Below the pieces are notes generated by a model, which did not search any database, had not been told where the DNA came from, and worked only from the letters and a program-made list of their open reading frames with translations. Both the position numbers and the translations under genes were made by a program. A DNA stretch of 64,000 bases. Origin: Eriocheir sinensis (lineage: Eukaryota; Arthropoda; Malacostraca; Decapoda; Varunidae). Position 1 is the stretch's first letter. Every line of letters starts with the position of its first letter. Of this stretch, positions 14,557 to 24,345 are shown one piece after another. The stretch spans positions 10,231,804-10,295,803 of the forward strand of contig NC_066570.1 in NCBI RefSeq assembly GCF_024679095.1, in the 5' to 3' direction.

Positions 14557-15255
14557 CTATAGGGCGGTAGTTTGGGAATTGGAACGGTCACCCTTCTTAG
14601 GCACAGGCTGTACGAAGGCGTACTTCCAGCAGAAAGGAAAGGTAGATGTTGATAGGCAGAGGCGAAAGAGTTTGACCAGGCAGGGTGTCAGCACGGAAGC
14701 ACAGTTTTTAAGGACAATAGGAGGCGCTATATCAAGTCCATAAGCCTGCTGAGAGTTGAGGCCAGAGAGGGCATAGAAAACATCATTAGGAAGAATCTTA
14801 ATAACATGCAGGCATAAAGGAGTCGGAAAGGGGGTGAGTAAGAGGAATATGCCCATAATCGTCCAGAGTGGAGTTGTTACAGAAAGTTTGAGCGAAGAGT
14901 TTAACCTCAGAGATAGAAGAAACGGCAGTGCTGCCGTCTGGGTTAAGAAGAGGCGGGAAAGAGGAAGAAGTGAAATTGGAGGAGATAGTTTGGCTAAGTG
15001 CCAGAAGTCTCTGGAAGAATTAGAGAAAGCAAGGTGTTCACATTTGCTATGGATAAAGGAGTTTTTGGTAAGTCGAAGAATAGATTTGGCAAGATTCCGG
15101 GCTGAAATGTAAAGGTCAAAGTTAGCGGGAGTTTGAAGGCTCTGGTACCTTTTGTAAGCTGCCTCTCTATCTTTGACAGCACGAGAACAAGCGTGATTAA
15201 ACCAAGGCTTTTTATCATGGGGAGTAGAGAAAGTACGTGGAATGTATGCCTCCAT
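14557..15255 (-). pseudogene. Family B copy 1: linker and RT N-terminal part
   Basis: The frame holds KPWFNHACSRAVKDREAAYKR, a lysine/arginine-rich linker typical between EEP and RT, then PNDVFYALSGLNSQQAYG, and FCWKYAFVQPVPKKGDRS leading into RT motif 2. The next RT part lies downstream in another frame. Confidence 0.82.
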
Positions 15256-15258
15256 TCC

Positions 15259-16199
15259 TTAGACAATCACCTCTGTGATGCGCTGAGCATACACAGAGGG
15301 GTCTCTCTCCTGGAAGCAGTAATCATTCCACGGGAAATCGGAAAAGTACATCCTCAGGTCATCCCACCGAGCTGAAGCAAAATGCCAGAAGCATCGCCTC
15401 TTAGGTGGGTCCAGAGGGTGTACAGGAGCGATAGGACAGAATACAGAAATAAGATTGTGATCGGAGGAGCCCAACGGAGAGAACAGTTTGACAGAGTAAG
15501 CCGAAGGGTTAGAGGTAAGGAAGAGGTCTAGTATGTTGGGCCGGTCTCCAAGACGGTCGGGAATACGTGTAGGGTGCTGAACCAACTGCTCTAGGTCATT
15601 GAGGAGAGCAAAGTTGTATGCTTGTTCACCAGGCTGGTCAGTGAAAGAGGATGAAAGCCAAAGCTGGTGGTGAGCATTGAAATCTCCTAGGATGGAGATT
15701 TCAGGGAAGGGACAGTGAGTCAAGATGTGCTCCACTTTAGAGTTCAGGTAGTCAAAGAATTTTACATAGTTGGTAGAATTAGGTGAAAGATAAACAGCAC
15801 AGTTGTATTTAGCAATATAATGACAATGAAGTCTTAGCCAGATGGTGGAAAATTCAGGAGAGTCAAGGTCGTGGGCACGAGCAAGTGATGTCATTGCGTA
15901 CGTAGACGCAACATCCAGCTTTTATTGAAATTTAGGATAGAGATAGTAGGAGGAACAGAGTAGAGATCGATGTCAGTAGCCTCAGAAACCTGTGTTTCGG
16001 TGAAGAAGAGAAGGTGAGGTTTAGAGGAGGAGAGATGATGTTCCACAGAATGAATATTAGTACGAAGACCGCGAATATTGCAGAAATTGATAAGAAAAAG
16101 GTTTGAGGAGTTATCAAAACACCTCTCAGGTCGGCAGCCAGAAAGGGAGTCATCCATGAGGGAATTTATGGCCACCCCCAGGCAGGGACTCTGAGGCAT
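15259..16199 (-). pseudogene. Family B copy 1: EEP endonuclease (two frames)
   Basis: Start region INFCNIRGLRTNIHSVEHHL and FFTETQVS (catalytic E) in the upstream frame (15891-16199), then [29 protein letters not shown] and [13 protein letters not shown] in 15259-15894. The catalytic E, D/N and DH residues are all visible; a frameshift near 15900 separates the halves. Confidence 0.83.
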
Positions 16200-16424
16200 T
16201 GTTGTTCAACGCCATTTTGAATTTTGGGAAAAGGTGTGTGTGTTGTGTGAATGTAGTGTGGTGTAGATAGAGAGAGTATCTGTCTTTTGAGAGCATGCTG
16301 AACTACTCTCTGGTGTAGATGAGACAATAGTGAAACGGTTAGTGAGGTAATGGGAAGGGTCTTTGGAGGCTTAAGCACCCATCTCACTTCCCATATATAC
16401 CTCACCGGGAGTGGCTTGCGCCCG

Positions 16425-17889
16425 TTCGGTAGGTGTCTTCCTACCTAATTCCTACCTACTCCGAGACGGCAGCACTGCTGTCTCGTCTGTCTCTAAGGCT
16501 GAAATCCTCGCTCAAACTTTCTGTAAGAACTCCACCCTGGACGATTCTGGGCATATTCCTCCTACTCATCCGCCCTCTGACTCCTTTATGCCTGTTATTA
16601 AGATTTTTCCAAATGATGTTTTCTATGCCCTCTCTGGCCTCAACTCTCAGAAGGCTTATGGACCTGATGGAGTGATTCATATTGTCCTAAAAACTGTGCT
16701 TCCGTGCTGACACCCTGCCTGGTCAAACTCTTTCGCCTCTGCCTATCAATATCTACCTTTCCTTCCTGCTGGAAGTATGCCTTTGTACAGCCTGTGCCTA
16801 AGAAGGGTGACCGTTCCAATCCCTGAAACTACCGCCCTATAGCTTTACTTTCCTGTATATCTAAAGCTTTTGAATCAATCCTTAACCGGAAGATTCAAAA
16901 GCACCTTTCCACATCTAACCTTCTATCTGATCGCCAGTATGGGTTCCGCAAGGGGCGTTCTGCTGGCGATCTTCTTGCTCTCTTAACTGACTCTTGGTCA
17001 TTCTCTCTTAGCCGTTTCGGTGGAACTTTCTCTGTTGCGCTAGACATATCGAAAGCCTTCGATAGAGTCTGGCACCAGTCTTTGCTTTCTAAACTGCCCT
17101 CTTTCGGATTCTATCCCTCTCTCTGTTCCTTTATCTCCAGTTTCCTTTCCGGCCGTTCTATCTTTGCGGTGGTAGACAGTCACTGCTCTTCCCCTAAACC
17201 TATCAAAAGTGGCGTTCCACAGGGCTCTGTCCTATCACCCACTCTCTTCCTGTTATTCATCAACGATCTTCTTTCCATAACAAACTGTCCTGTCCACTCA
17301 TACGCCGACGACTCCACTCTGCATTATTCAACTTCTTTCAATAGAAGACCCTCTCAACAGGAAGTACACGACTCCAGACTGGAGGCTGCAGGAGGCTTAA
17401 CTTCAGACCTTGCTATCATTTCCGATTGGGGCAGAAGGAACCTTGTGTCCTTCAATGCCTCAATAACTCAATTTATCCACCTATCAACTCGACACAATCT
17501 TCGAAACACCTATCCCCTATTCTTCGACAACACTCAGCTGTCACCGTCTTCAGCAGTAAACATCCTCGGTCTATCCTTAACTCAAAATCTCAACTGGAAA
17601 CTTCATATCTCCTCTCTCGCTAAATCAGCTTCCTCGAGGTCGGGCGTTCTGTATCGTCTCCGCCAGTTTTTCTCCCCCGCGCAGTTGCTATCCATATACA
17701 GGGGCCTTGTCCGCCCTCGTATGGAGTATGCGTCTCACGTGTGGGGAGGCTCCACTCACACAGCTCTTCTGGACAGAGTGGAGTCTAAGGCTCTTCGTCT
17801 CATCAGCTCTCCTCCTCCTACTGATAGTCTTTTACCTCTTAAATTCCGCCACGATGTTGCCTCTCTTTCTATCTTCTATCGATATTTCC
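16425..17889 (+). mobile_element. Non-LTR family B, copy 2 (5- and 3-prime truncated)
   Basis: Plus-strand copy that begins inside the linker region and ends abruptly after FYRYFHADC at 17889, where a Jockey-type element starts. RT motifs are spread over two frames: PNDVFYALSGLNSQKAYG (16600-16680) and then, from 17082, SGVPQGSVLSPTLFLLFIN, HSYADDSTLHYSTSF and PRMEYASHVWGGSTHTALL. It lies head to head with copy 1, so an inverted pair about 20 bp apart is formed. Confidence 0.87.
17082..17889 (+). pseudogene. Family B copy 2: RT palm and thumb
   Basis: Single open frame of about 270 codons from FGFYPSLCSFISSFLSGRS through SGVPQGS, YADDS (catalytic DD), WGRRNLVSFNASITQFIH, NILGLSLTQNLNW and GVLYRLRQFFSPAQLL. 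After 17889 the frame enters unrelated 5-prime UTR sequence of the Jockey-type element and stops at 17942. Confidence 0.85.
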
Positions 17890-18495
17890 ATGCTGACTGC
17901 CCCGTCGAAAGGGAGTCACCTTATCGTGGTGACGGGGCTTGAAGCGAGGTCGGCGGCACCACCTTCCGTGGTGGCTTGCCCACCCCGATAGGGCTCGATG
18001 TCCGTTGGCCTCGTGGACTAAGTGCTCCCCCCTCATCACCGGTAGAGGAGGCCTACTGGTGATGTTGCCTTCGCCCCTGCCCTGCCCTCTTACCACCTAG
18101 GTCAGGGCTACTCTCTCCCCACGTGTTTGCCGTGCGTGGCGTCCCGTATACTCCCCGTGCCCTCTCATCTGGCGGTTGAGTCCACCGCGGGGCAGGATGT
18201 AGTTCCCCTCGGTGGGCAACACGCTAATTTGGTGGGAGGGCTGGGGTAAGACGGGCGGTTCAGTGTGGCCCCATTGAATCAATCGGCTGGTCATGCGATG
18301 GCTTGGGTCAAGTAGTCACTGCCGGGTGGGCGGTCGCAAAGGTCCCGCGGCCGCCGTCAAACACCTGGCAGTGGATGCGTATACTTCCCCATTATCCCTG
18401 GGGCTGTTGGGTGCGGTCTGGCCCCAACATTCAGCCTCCCCTTGTTGGGCTCCGTGGTGGGTGGGGTTGTGGGGGAGTGAAACACCTCCCTGTGT

Positions 18496-18981
18496 ATGGG
18501 TAAGTTTCTGCCTCGGCCTGCCTCTCTCCCTGACGTCCGCCTGTCCCCGATTACCCCTACACGGTCCTCTCTCGTCGCCACCTTGGAGCCTTTCACGGCT
18601 CCTGGTGGTGCCGCTGAAAAGTCCCTACCTCCTAGAGGGGTTGACCAAGATAAGTCCGTGCGACACAAAAGTCCACGTGTGTCTGACAAGGCTGCCTCCC
18701 ATTCCGGGGGTAACTCTGATGTGCGTCCCTCTACCAAGCTGGACGCACTTCAGATGGTGAATATCGATCCATCGTTTTCCTACCGTGCCTTGCGCTCCTT
18801 ATTCAAGCCATTTGGCACAGTCCTTCGTATCCGTCTCATTTATGATGGAGACTTCAAGTCAAACAGATGCTATGTGACCTTTTCCTCCAGCGCTGAAGCC
18901 CAGTCGGCGTGTGATGCTGTTGCGACTCTGCCTATCGCAGGTGCTGGATTTCAAGCGAAACTTCTTCGCTTCGGACAGTGA
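18496..18981 (+). CDS. Jockey ORF1 N-terminal protein with RRM-like domain
   Basis: Open frame of 161 codons starting MGKFLPRPASL. Residues 1-85 are Ser/Pro/Lys-rich and probably disordered. From about residue 88 (QMVNIDPSFSYRALRSLFKP) it looks like an RRM: beta strand, helix ALRSLFKPFG, then RIRLIYDGDFKSNRCYVTF (RNP1-like) and the second helix AEAQSACDAV. This would bind element RNA in a ribonucleoprotein. The frame stops at 18979, but coding continues in another frame overlapping from about 18940, so a single-base slip probably separates it from the gag-like segment. Confidence 0.7.
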   Translation: MGKFLPRPASLPDVRLSPITPTRSSLVATLEPFTAPGGAAEKSLPPRGVDQDKSVRHKSPRVSDKAASHSGGNSDVRPSTKLDALQMVNIDPSFSYRALRSLFKPFGTVLRIRLIYDGDFKSNRCYVTFSSSAEAQSACDAVATLPIAGAGFQAKLLRFGQ

Positions 18982-20080
18982 CATGGACTATGTCCCGAAC
19001 CTATTTGAAGACGCTTTGTTAGAGCCAACTCCCAGGGACAGCCAGGTCCCTCCCCCTCGTTGGTTTGTTGCATACTATAGGAATGGGCGTGGCAACTTCA
19101 TTCATGCTGCTAGGTACCTCGCCAAAGAAATTGGCACGATCCCTGAGGGGAATCTGAAAAAGTATGAAAAGGGAGTGTTAGTCAGGGCTAAAGATATTAC
19201 TCAAGCTAAAATGGTGCAACATCTACCATGCCCTGCTGACAACATGTTTGAAACGGTCAAAGCACATCATACCTTCAATTATAGTAAAGGCAGTATATAT
19301 AACCATGACCTCTATGAGCTCTCTGAGGAGGAAATATTTGGGATGTGCCCTAGTTCTGTTCATAAGGTGTCCAAGTTAAAGGGTTCAGCTAACATGATAC
19401 TTCTCACCTTTTTTGGTTCTACCCTCCCTGACCGTGTCAATACTGGCCCCCTCCATCTAGATAAAGCAGACTGGCAGCGATTTACGGAACTTAGCTCCTC
19501 TCTTCGTCCGTTGGCTGACTTTGGAACTTCCGACGAGGTTGCATCCTATTTCACTGATGCCCTACATTCTGCAGCCCTTCAATCCGTCCCCAGGACGTCT
19601 GGCCAGTTCCCTAAACGTCCTGTTCCCTGGTGGAACGCCGCTTGCACAACTGCTGTGCAAGAGAAGCGTGCTGCATTCTCTCGACTTCGTCGTCACCGTG
19701 GGGACCCCCAGTGTTTGGATGCTTTTCGGGGAGCGCGTGCTCGAGCACGACGTACTTTCAAGGAGGCTCGACGAATTTCTTGGAAGGCTTATCTTTCTTC
19801 CATCACTACCAGAACTACACTCACAGAAGTCTTTAACAGAGTTCGTAAGATCTCTGGGAAGTTTTCCCCCCCTCCCCCCCCAGTGCTATCGCATGCAGGG
19901 GAGACGGTGGCGGACCCTAAGATTGTTGCTGACCTAATCGCCAAGCACTTTGCCAGTGCCTCTAGGAAAGATCCTACTGCACCAGGGGCTCGTCATCGCC
20001 GGGATTTGGAATCACTCGGCGTTAACTTCGCTTCCACCGGAGGGAATCTTATAATATCCCATTTTCTCTTTCCGAGCTGA
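18911..20080 (+). pseudogene. Jockey gag-like domain fused in frame to pol linker
   Basis: One open frame of 389 codons. Meaningful sequence begins about 18980 (SDMDYVPNLFEDALL). The gag part reads WFVAYYRNGRGNFIHAARYL, KYEKGVLVRAKDITQAKMV and LKGSANMILLTFFGSTLPD. At about 19440 it passes without a break into LDKADWQRFTELSSSLRPL, which belongs to the pol polyprotein downstream of the endonuclease, and then PVPWWNAACTTAVQEKRAAF and RISWKAYLSSITTRTTL. The frame is lost near 20055. Normal Jockey elements have zinc knuckles and a separate pol start with EEP here, so an internal deletion joined the two in frame. Confidence 0.8.
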
Positions 20081-20979
20081 AGACGGCTTTATCCCAGTGT
20101 CATGATTCCTCGCCAGGTCCAGACGACATCCCTTATGCTTTCTTACGCCACATGTCTGACTGTGGTTTTACATTTTTATTGGATCTTTACAATTTCATTT
20201 GGCGTACCGGTGATTTTCCATCTCTGTGGAGTGTGGCTGTAATTCTCCCCATTCTGAAGCCTGGGAAAGATCATCTCCAAGCAACTAACTATCGTCCTAT
20301 TTCTTTAACATCCTGCATTTGTAAAGTGATGGAGAAGATGGTGAATGTCAGGCTTATGTGGTACTTGGAGAGCCGGAATTTATTGACCCCGGTGCAATAT
20401 GGTTTCCGAAAGGTGCGCTCCACCTCGGATGTTCTTTTATCCTTGGAATCCTCAGTTTGTGAGGCGTTTGCCAATAATCACCACCAGGTGACCGTGTTTT
20501 TTGATCTGGAGAAGGCCTATGACGCCGCTTGGTGTCATGGAATTTTACTTAACCTGTTTGAGTTTGGTCTTCGTGGCCGTCTCCCTGTTTTTATTCAGGA
20601 GTTTTTATCTCGTCGTCTTTTACGGGTTAGAGTAGGGAGTACTCTTTCCGAGGTTTGTCCACTTGAGGATGGAGTACCACAGGGAAGTATTATCAGTGTT
20701 ACGCTATTTGCTGTGGCTATTAATGGAGTCGTTGGTGTCCTGCCTGATGGAGTTCATAGCTCCTTATATGTAGACGATTTATCCATTTCGTTCTCTGCGG
20801 CAAGGATGTCGCTGATTGAACAAAAACTGCAATTGATAATTAATAGAGTCGCCAATTGGGCAAATACGCGCGGCTTTCGATTTTCGTCCTCAAAGACAGT
20901 AGCTATGTATTCTGTCGTCTTCGAGACGCTCATCCGGACCCTGACTTATATCTTGGTAATAGGCGACTGTCCTGTGTAG
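20055..20979 (+). pseudogene. Jockey reverse transcriptase domain
   Basis: After the frame slip, LSELKTALSQCHDSSPGPDD leads into RT. Motifs: GKDHLQATNYRPISLTSCI, QYGFRKVRSTSDVL, VTVFFDLEKAYDAAW (catalytic D), EDGVPQGSIISVTLFAVAIN and SSLYVDDLSISFS (catalytic DD), then LQLIINRVANWANTRGFRFS. The frame ends at 20979. A further piece in another frame, LFDSRLTWVPHLRYVKAACQ, continues the thumb to about 21085. The palm is complete with all catalytic residues. Confidence 0.87.
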
Positions 20980-21065
20980 AGACGACTCGTTACCTCGGTT
21001 TTATTTGATAGCCGCCTAACCTGGGTGCCTCATTTACGTTACGTTAAGGCGGCTTGTCAGAAAGC

Positions 21066-21085
21066 CCTAAGATTACTCAATGCTA
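21066..21085 (+). repeat. 20-bp direct repeat, left copy
   Basis: cctaagattactcaatgcta occurs here, in the Jockey RT thumb, and again at 23295-23314. It bounds the composite 21086-23294 segment and could be a target-site duplication or a rearrangement junction. Confidence 0.7.
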
Positions 21086-21409
21086 GCAAAGCTATGGTAT
21101 TAACGTGCAATGGTCATCATACCAAAATATGTAGTAATTAATTATACATGTCAACCTACTTATTTTCATGAGATCATGGTATGACCACTGAAAAACATAG
21201 CTTTTTTTATCTTGGTTCCATTACAAAATCTTAGGTCACTTGGTAAAGTGTTCACCTAAGTCCGACCCAAGCTGACAACATAAACTTTTTTTTTTTTTTT
21301 TTACAGCAAAGGAGACAGTTCAAGGGCACAAAAAAAGCAAACATTAATAAAAAAAAGCCCGCTACTCACTGCTCCTAAAAAGAATCCAAAGAGGTGGCCG
21401 AGAGATAGG

Positions 21410-21868
21410 TCAGTTTCGGGAGGAGAGGTGTCCTGATACCCTCCTCTTGAAAAAGTTCAAGTCGAAGGCAGGAGAATATACAGATGAAGGAAGATTGTTC
21501 CAGAGTTTACCAGCGTGAGGGATGAAAGAGTGAAGATGCTGGTTAACTCTTGCATAAGGGGTTTGGACAGTATAGGGATGAGCATGAGTAGAAAGTCGAG
21601 TGCAGCGGGGCCGCGGGAGGGGGGGAGGCATGCAGTTAGCAAGTTCAGAAGAGCAGTCAGCGTGGAAATATCGATAGAAGATAGAAAGAGAGGCAACATT
21701 GCGGCGGAATTTAAGAGGTAGAAGACTATCAGTATGAGGAGGAGAGCTGATGAGACGAAGAGCCTTAGCCTCCACTCTGTCCAGAAGAGCTGTGTGAGTG
21801 GAGCCCCCCCCCACATGAGATGCATACTCCATACGAGGGCGGACAAGGCCCCTGTATATGGACAGCAT
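21410..21868 (-). pseudogene. Family B copy 3: RT C-terminal region
   Basis: 152-codon open frame reading to the natural stop (SGHLSSRN). It is nearly identical to the corresponding part of copy 1 at 13259-13555. The region downstream of the RT palm ends in a conserved KLWNNLPSSV motif. Confidence 0.85.
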
Positions 21869-21993
21869 CTGTGCAGGGGAGAAGAACTGGCGGAGACGGT
21901 ACAGAACGCCCAGCCTCGAGGAAGCTGATTTAGTAAGAGATGAGATATGAAGTTTCCAGTTGAGATTTTGAGTTAAGGATAGACCGAGGATGT

Positions 21994-22470
21994 TTAGTGT
22001 TGAGGAAGGTGATAGCTGGGTGTTGTCAAAGGATAGGGATAGTTGTTTGGAAGATTGTGTCGAGTGGATAGGTGGAGAAACTGTGTTTTAGAGGCGTTGA
22101 AGGACACCAGGTTCTTCTTGCCCCAATCGGAAATAATAGTAAGGTCTGAGGCTAAGCGTTCTGCAGCCTCCAGCCTTGAGTCGTTAAGTTCCTGAAGGGT
22201 GGGTCTTCTATTAAAAGAAGTTGAATAATGCAGAGTGGAATCATCGGCGTAGGAATGGATAGGACAGTTCGTTTTGGAAAGAAGATCATCAATGAACAAC
22301 AGAAAAAGAGTGGGAGATAGGACAGAACCCTGTGGGACACCACTGTTAATAGATTTAGGGGAAGAACAGTGACCGTCTACCACGGCAGAAATAGAACGGT
22401 CAGAAAGGAAACTGGAGATAAAGGTACAGAGAGAAGGATAGAAACCGTAGGAGGGTAGTTTAGAAAGCAA
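21994..22470 (-). pseudogene. Family B copy 3: RT palm
   Basis: Contains SGVPQGSVLSPTLFLLFIDD, HSYADDSTLHYSTS with the catalytic DD, and SDLTIISDWGKKNLVSFNAS. The frame is lost after the STRHNLPNNYPYPL region. Confidence 0.85.
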
Positions 22471-23469
22471 AGATTTGTGCCAGACCCTATCAAAAGCTTT
22501 TGATATGTCCAGCGCAATAGCAAAAGTTTCACCGAAACGGCTAAGAGAGGATGACCAAGAGTCAGTTAAGAAGGCTAGGAGATCACCAGTAGAACGCCCC
22601 TTGCGGAACCCATACTGGCGATCAGATAGAAGGTCAGAAGTGGAAAGGTGCTTTTGAATCTTTCGGTTAAGGATTGATTCAAAAGCTTTAGATAGACAAG
22701 AAAGTAAAGCAATAGGACGGTAGTTTGAGGGATTGGAGCGGTCACCCTTCTTAGGTACAGGCTGTATGAAGGCATACTTCCAGCAAGAAGGAAAGGTAGA
22801 TGTTGACAGGCAGAGGCGAAAGAGTTTGACCAGGCAAAGCGTGTTTGCAAGCTGAGTGCTTAGAATATTGGCATAATAATAAAAGATGCTGAAAACTGGA
22901 TTCCACTACTTTATTTAATATATGAGTAATTATATACTGAATTTGTAATGGAGCCAAGATAAAAATCTATGTTTTCAGTGGTCATACCATGATCTCATGA
23001 AAATAAATAGGTTGACATATATAATTAATTACTACGTATTTTGTTATGACGACTATTGCACATTAATACCATAGCTTTGAACCCAATGATGAATATCTTC
23101 AAGCAAGACACAAATAGCAACAGATTGGTCACCAATTCACTCAGTAAACAAATTCATATATTCAATAAAGTAGTGGAATCCAGTTTTCAGCATCTTTTAT
23201 TATTATGCCAATATTCTAAGCACTCAGCTTGCAAACACGCTTAGGTTTATGTTGTCAGCTTGGGTCGGACTTAGGTGAACACTTTACCAAGTGACCTAAG
23301 ATTACTCAATGCTACCATAGAGGTACACAACATCTTTGATTGTGAGTGCATCAGAGAGCACTGGAGAGCAGCATGAGTCTAATTAGGTGCTAATGAATAT
23401 CTTGCCTGCATCACAGACTACATAAAATGCAAATATGATCGGTGCCTAAAGGTGTTATAAGCTAATGAT

Positions 23470-23633
<164 letters not shown>

Positions 23634-23849
23634 TAGTGTCCCTCCCACTTTTGAGGTCCAAATGACGCCCCTGATTGTAACAACGTATCTTGTAACATCC
23701 ATGACTGGGTGCCGGTGCAAATCTCCTCATTGAACACCGAGAAATTAATCTAGGCTCTAGGGAACTCGGAAAAATCCAAGTTAGAGAGTGCTGGCTGTGG
23801 TGATTGAGCCAGTGACCTTCGACATACAATGTCTGTCAGTGGAGCCAAT

Positions 23850-24133
23850 AAAGGTAAAGGTAAAGTTGGGGCATACGCTGTAGCAGCGCGTGGCCTTGGT
23901 GCTCATCTCTGTAACATTGGCCCTTGAGCCTGTGGTGGGAGGGAGCCCATTACCCCGGGACACAGGGCCAGTGTGACATCCGGGTTACCACAGTTTCCCC
24001 AGGTAGTCATTTATCGACCAGCCCGAGAGGGAGAATGATCAGCTGGGTGAGCTGCACGCCGACTGCCCAGGCCGGGATTCGAACCCGGGCCCGCGTAGAA
24101 GCCAGGCATGCTGACCACTAGACCACGGAGGCG
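23850..24133 (-). mobile_element. tRNA-derived SINE
   Basis: On the minus strand the head from 24133 reads GCCTCCGTGGTCTAGTGGTC (box A region, 24108-24125), then GGTTCGAATCC (box B, 24075-24085), giving an internal pol III promoter and a tRNA-like fold. An unrelated body of about 200 bp follows, ending in a tttacc repeat tail at 23850-23865. Flanks ggagccaat (23841) and ggagcccaat (24138) resemble a target duplication. It is not a true tRNA gene because the body replaces the acceptor end. Confidence 0.85.
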
Positions 24134-24345
24134 TATTGGAGCCCAATCTCAAGTGAACCCACTCACAATGGCACACAATTTTTTTTCTGGAAAATTTTGT
24201 GCTTTGAATGAATTTGCTAACCATTTCTGTCGAAAAACAGCACAGATTATTTTTCACCCCTTCCACCCCAACCTCCTCAGTAATAAAAAAAAAGTGACAA
24301 AATCATAGCCTTGAGGCAGTAATATTCAGCCCCAGCATCAAAAAA

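Larger units (their letters stand above)
13140..16405 (-). mobile_element. Non-LTR retrotransposon family B, copy 1 (near full length)
   Basis: On the minus strand an EEP endonuclease (15259-16199), a linker and RT N-terminus (14557-15255), the RT core (14015-14550) and a C-terminal region (13259-13660) follow in order. The 3-prime UTR (agcccgctactc, ggagacag-tcaagggc) ends in a poly(A), seen as poly(T) at 13140-13150. Motifs include [44 protein letters not shown] and LWNNLPSSVFPP. Frame breaks separate the parts, so the copy is dead. The family falls in the broad Jockey/I group; clade not fixed. Confidence 0.88.
17890..21085 (+). mobile_element. Jockey-type non-LTR retrotransposon with internal deletion
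   Basis: It begins in family B copy 2 with a GC-rich 5-prime UTR whose first bases can pair (ccccgtc with gacgggg, 17890-17938). ORF1 with an RNA-recognition-like fold, a gag-like region, a pol linker and RT follow. The zinc-knuckle end of gag and the EEP endonuclease are absent; gag runs straight into the pol linker. The copy is also cut off near 21085, after QKALRLLNA in the RT thumb. The YVDDLSI catalytic box and WANTRGFRFSSSKT match arthropod Jockey-clade polymerases. Confidence 0.85.
21297..22840 (-). mobile_element. Non-LTR family B, copy 3 (5-prime truncated)
   Basis: Begins (3-prime end) with an 18-bp poly(T), that is a poly(A) tail on the minus strand, and the family 3-prime UTR (cagcaaaggagacag, agcccgctactc). 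Coding parts on the minus strand are 21410-21868 (SIYRGLVRPRMEYASHV, SLSIFYRYFHADCSSEL, HAGKLWNNLPSSVYSPAFD) and 21994-22470 (SGVPQGSVLSPTLFLLFID, HSYADDSTLHYSTSFNRR), with RT N-terminal motifs at 22475-22840. Truncated in the RT N-terminal region, where foldback sequence resumes. Confidence 0.9.
21226..23303. mobile_element. Foldback (inverted-repeat) element interrupted by family B copy 3
   Basis: The left end, aatcttaggtcacttggtaa with the following gtgttcacctaagtccgac and gctgacaacataaac (21226-21290), is repeated inverted at 23243-23303. The next inner block (gcgtgtttgcaagctgagtgctt, 22840-22920) is inverted at about 23165-23242. The two arms are contiguous once the family B insertion at 21297-22840 is removed. 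The centre (22970-23077) is an inverted copy of 21085-21225, which lies outside the left arm. No coding region of its own. Confidence 0.75.

Noticed and set aside
24075..24133. tRNA gene on the minus strand
   Set aside because: Only box A and box B remain and the body is unrelated; a SINE head, not a functional tRNA.
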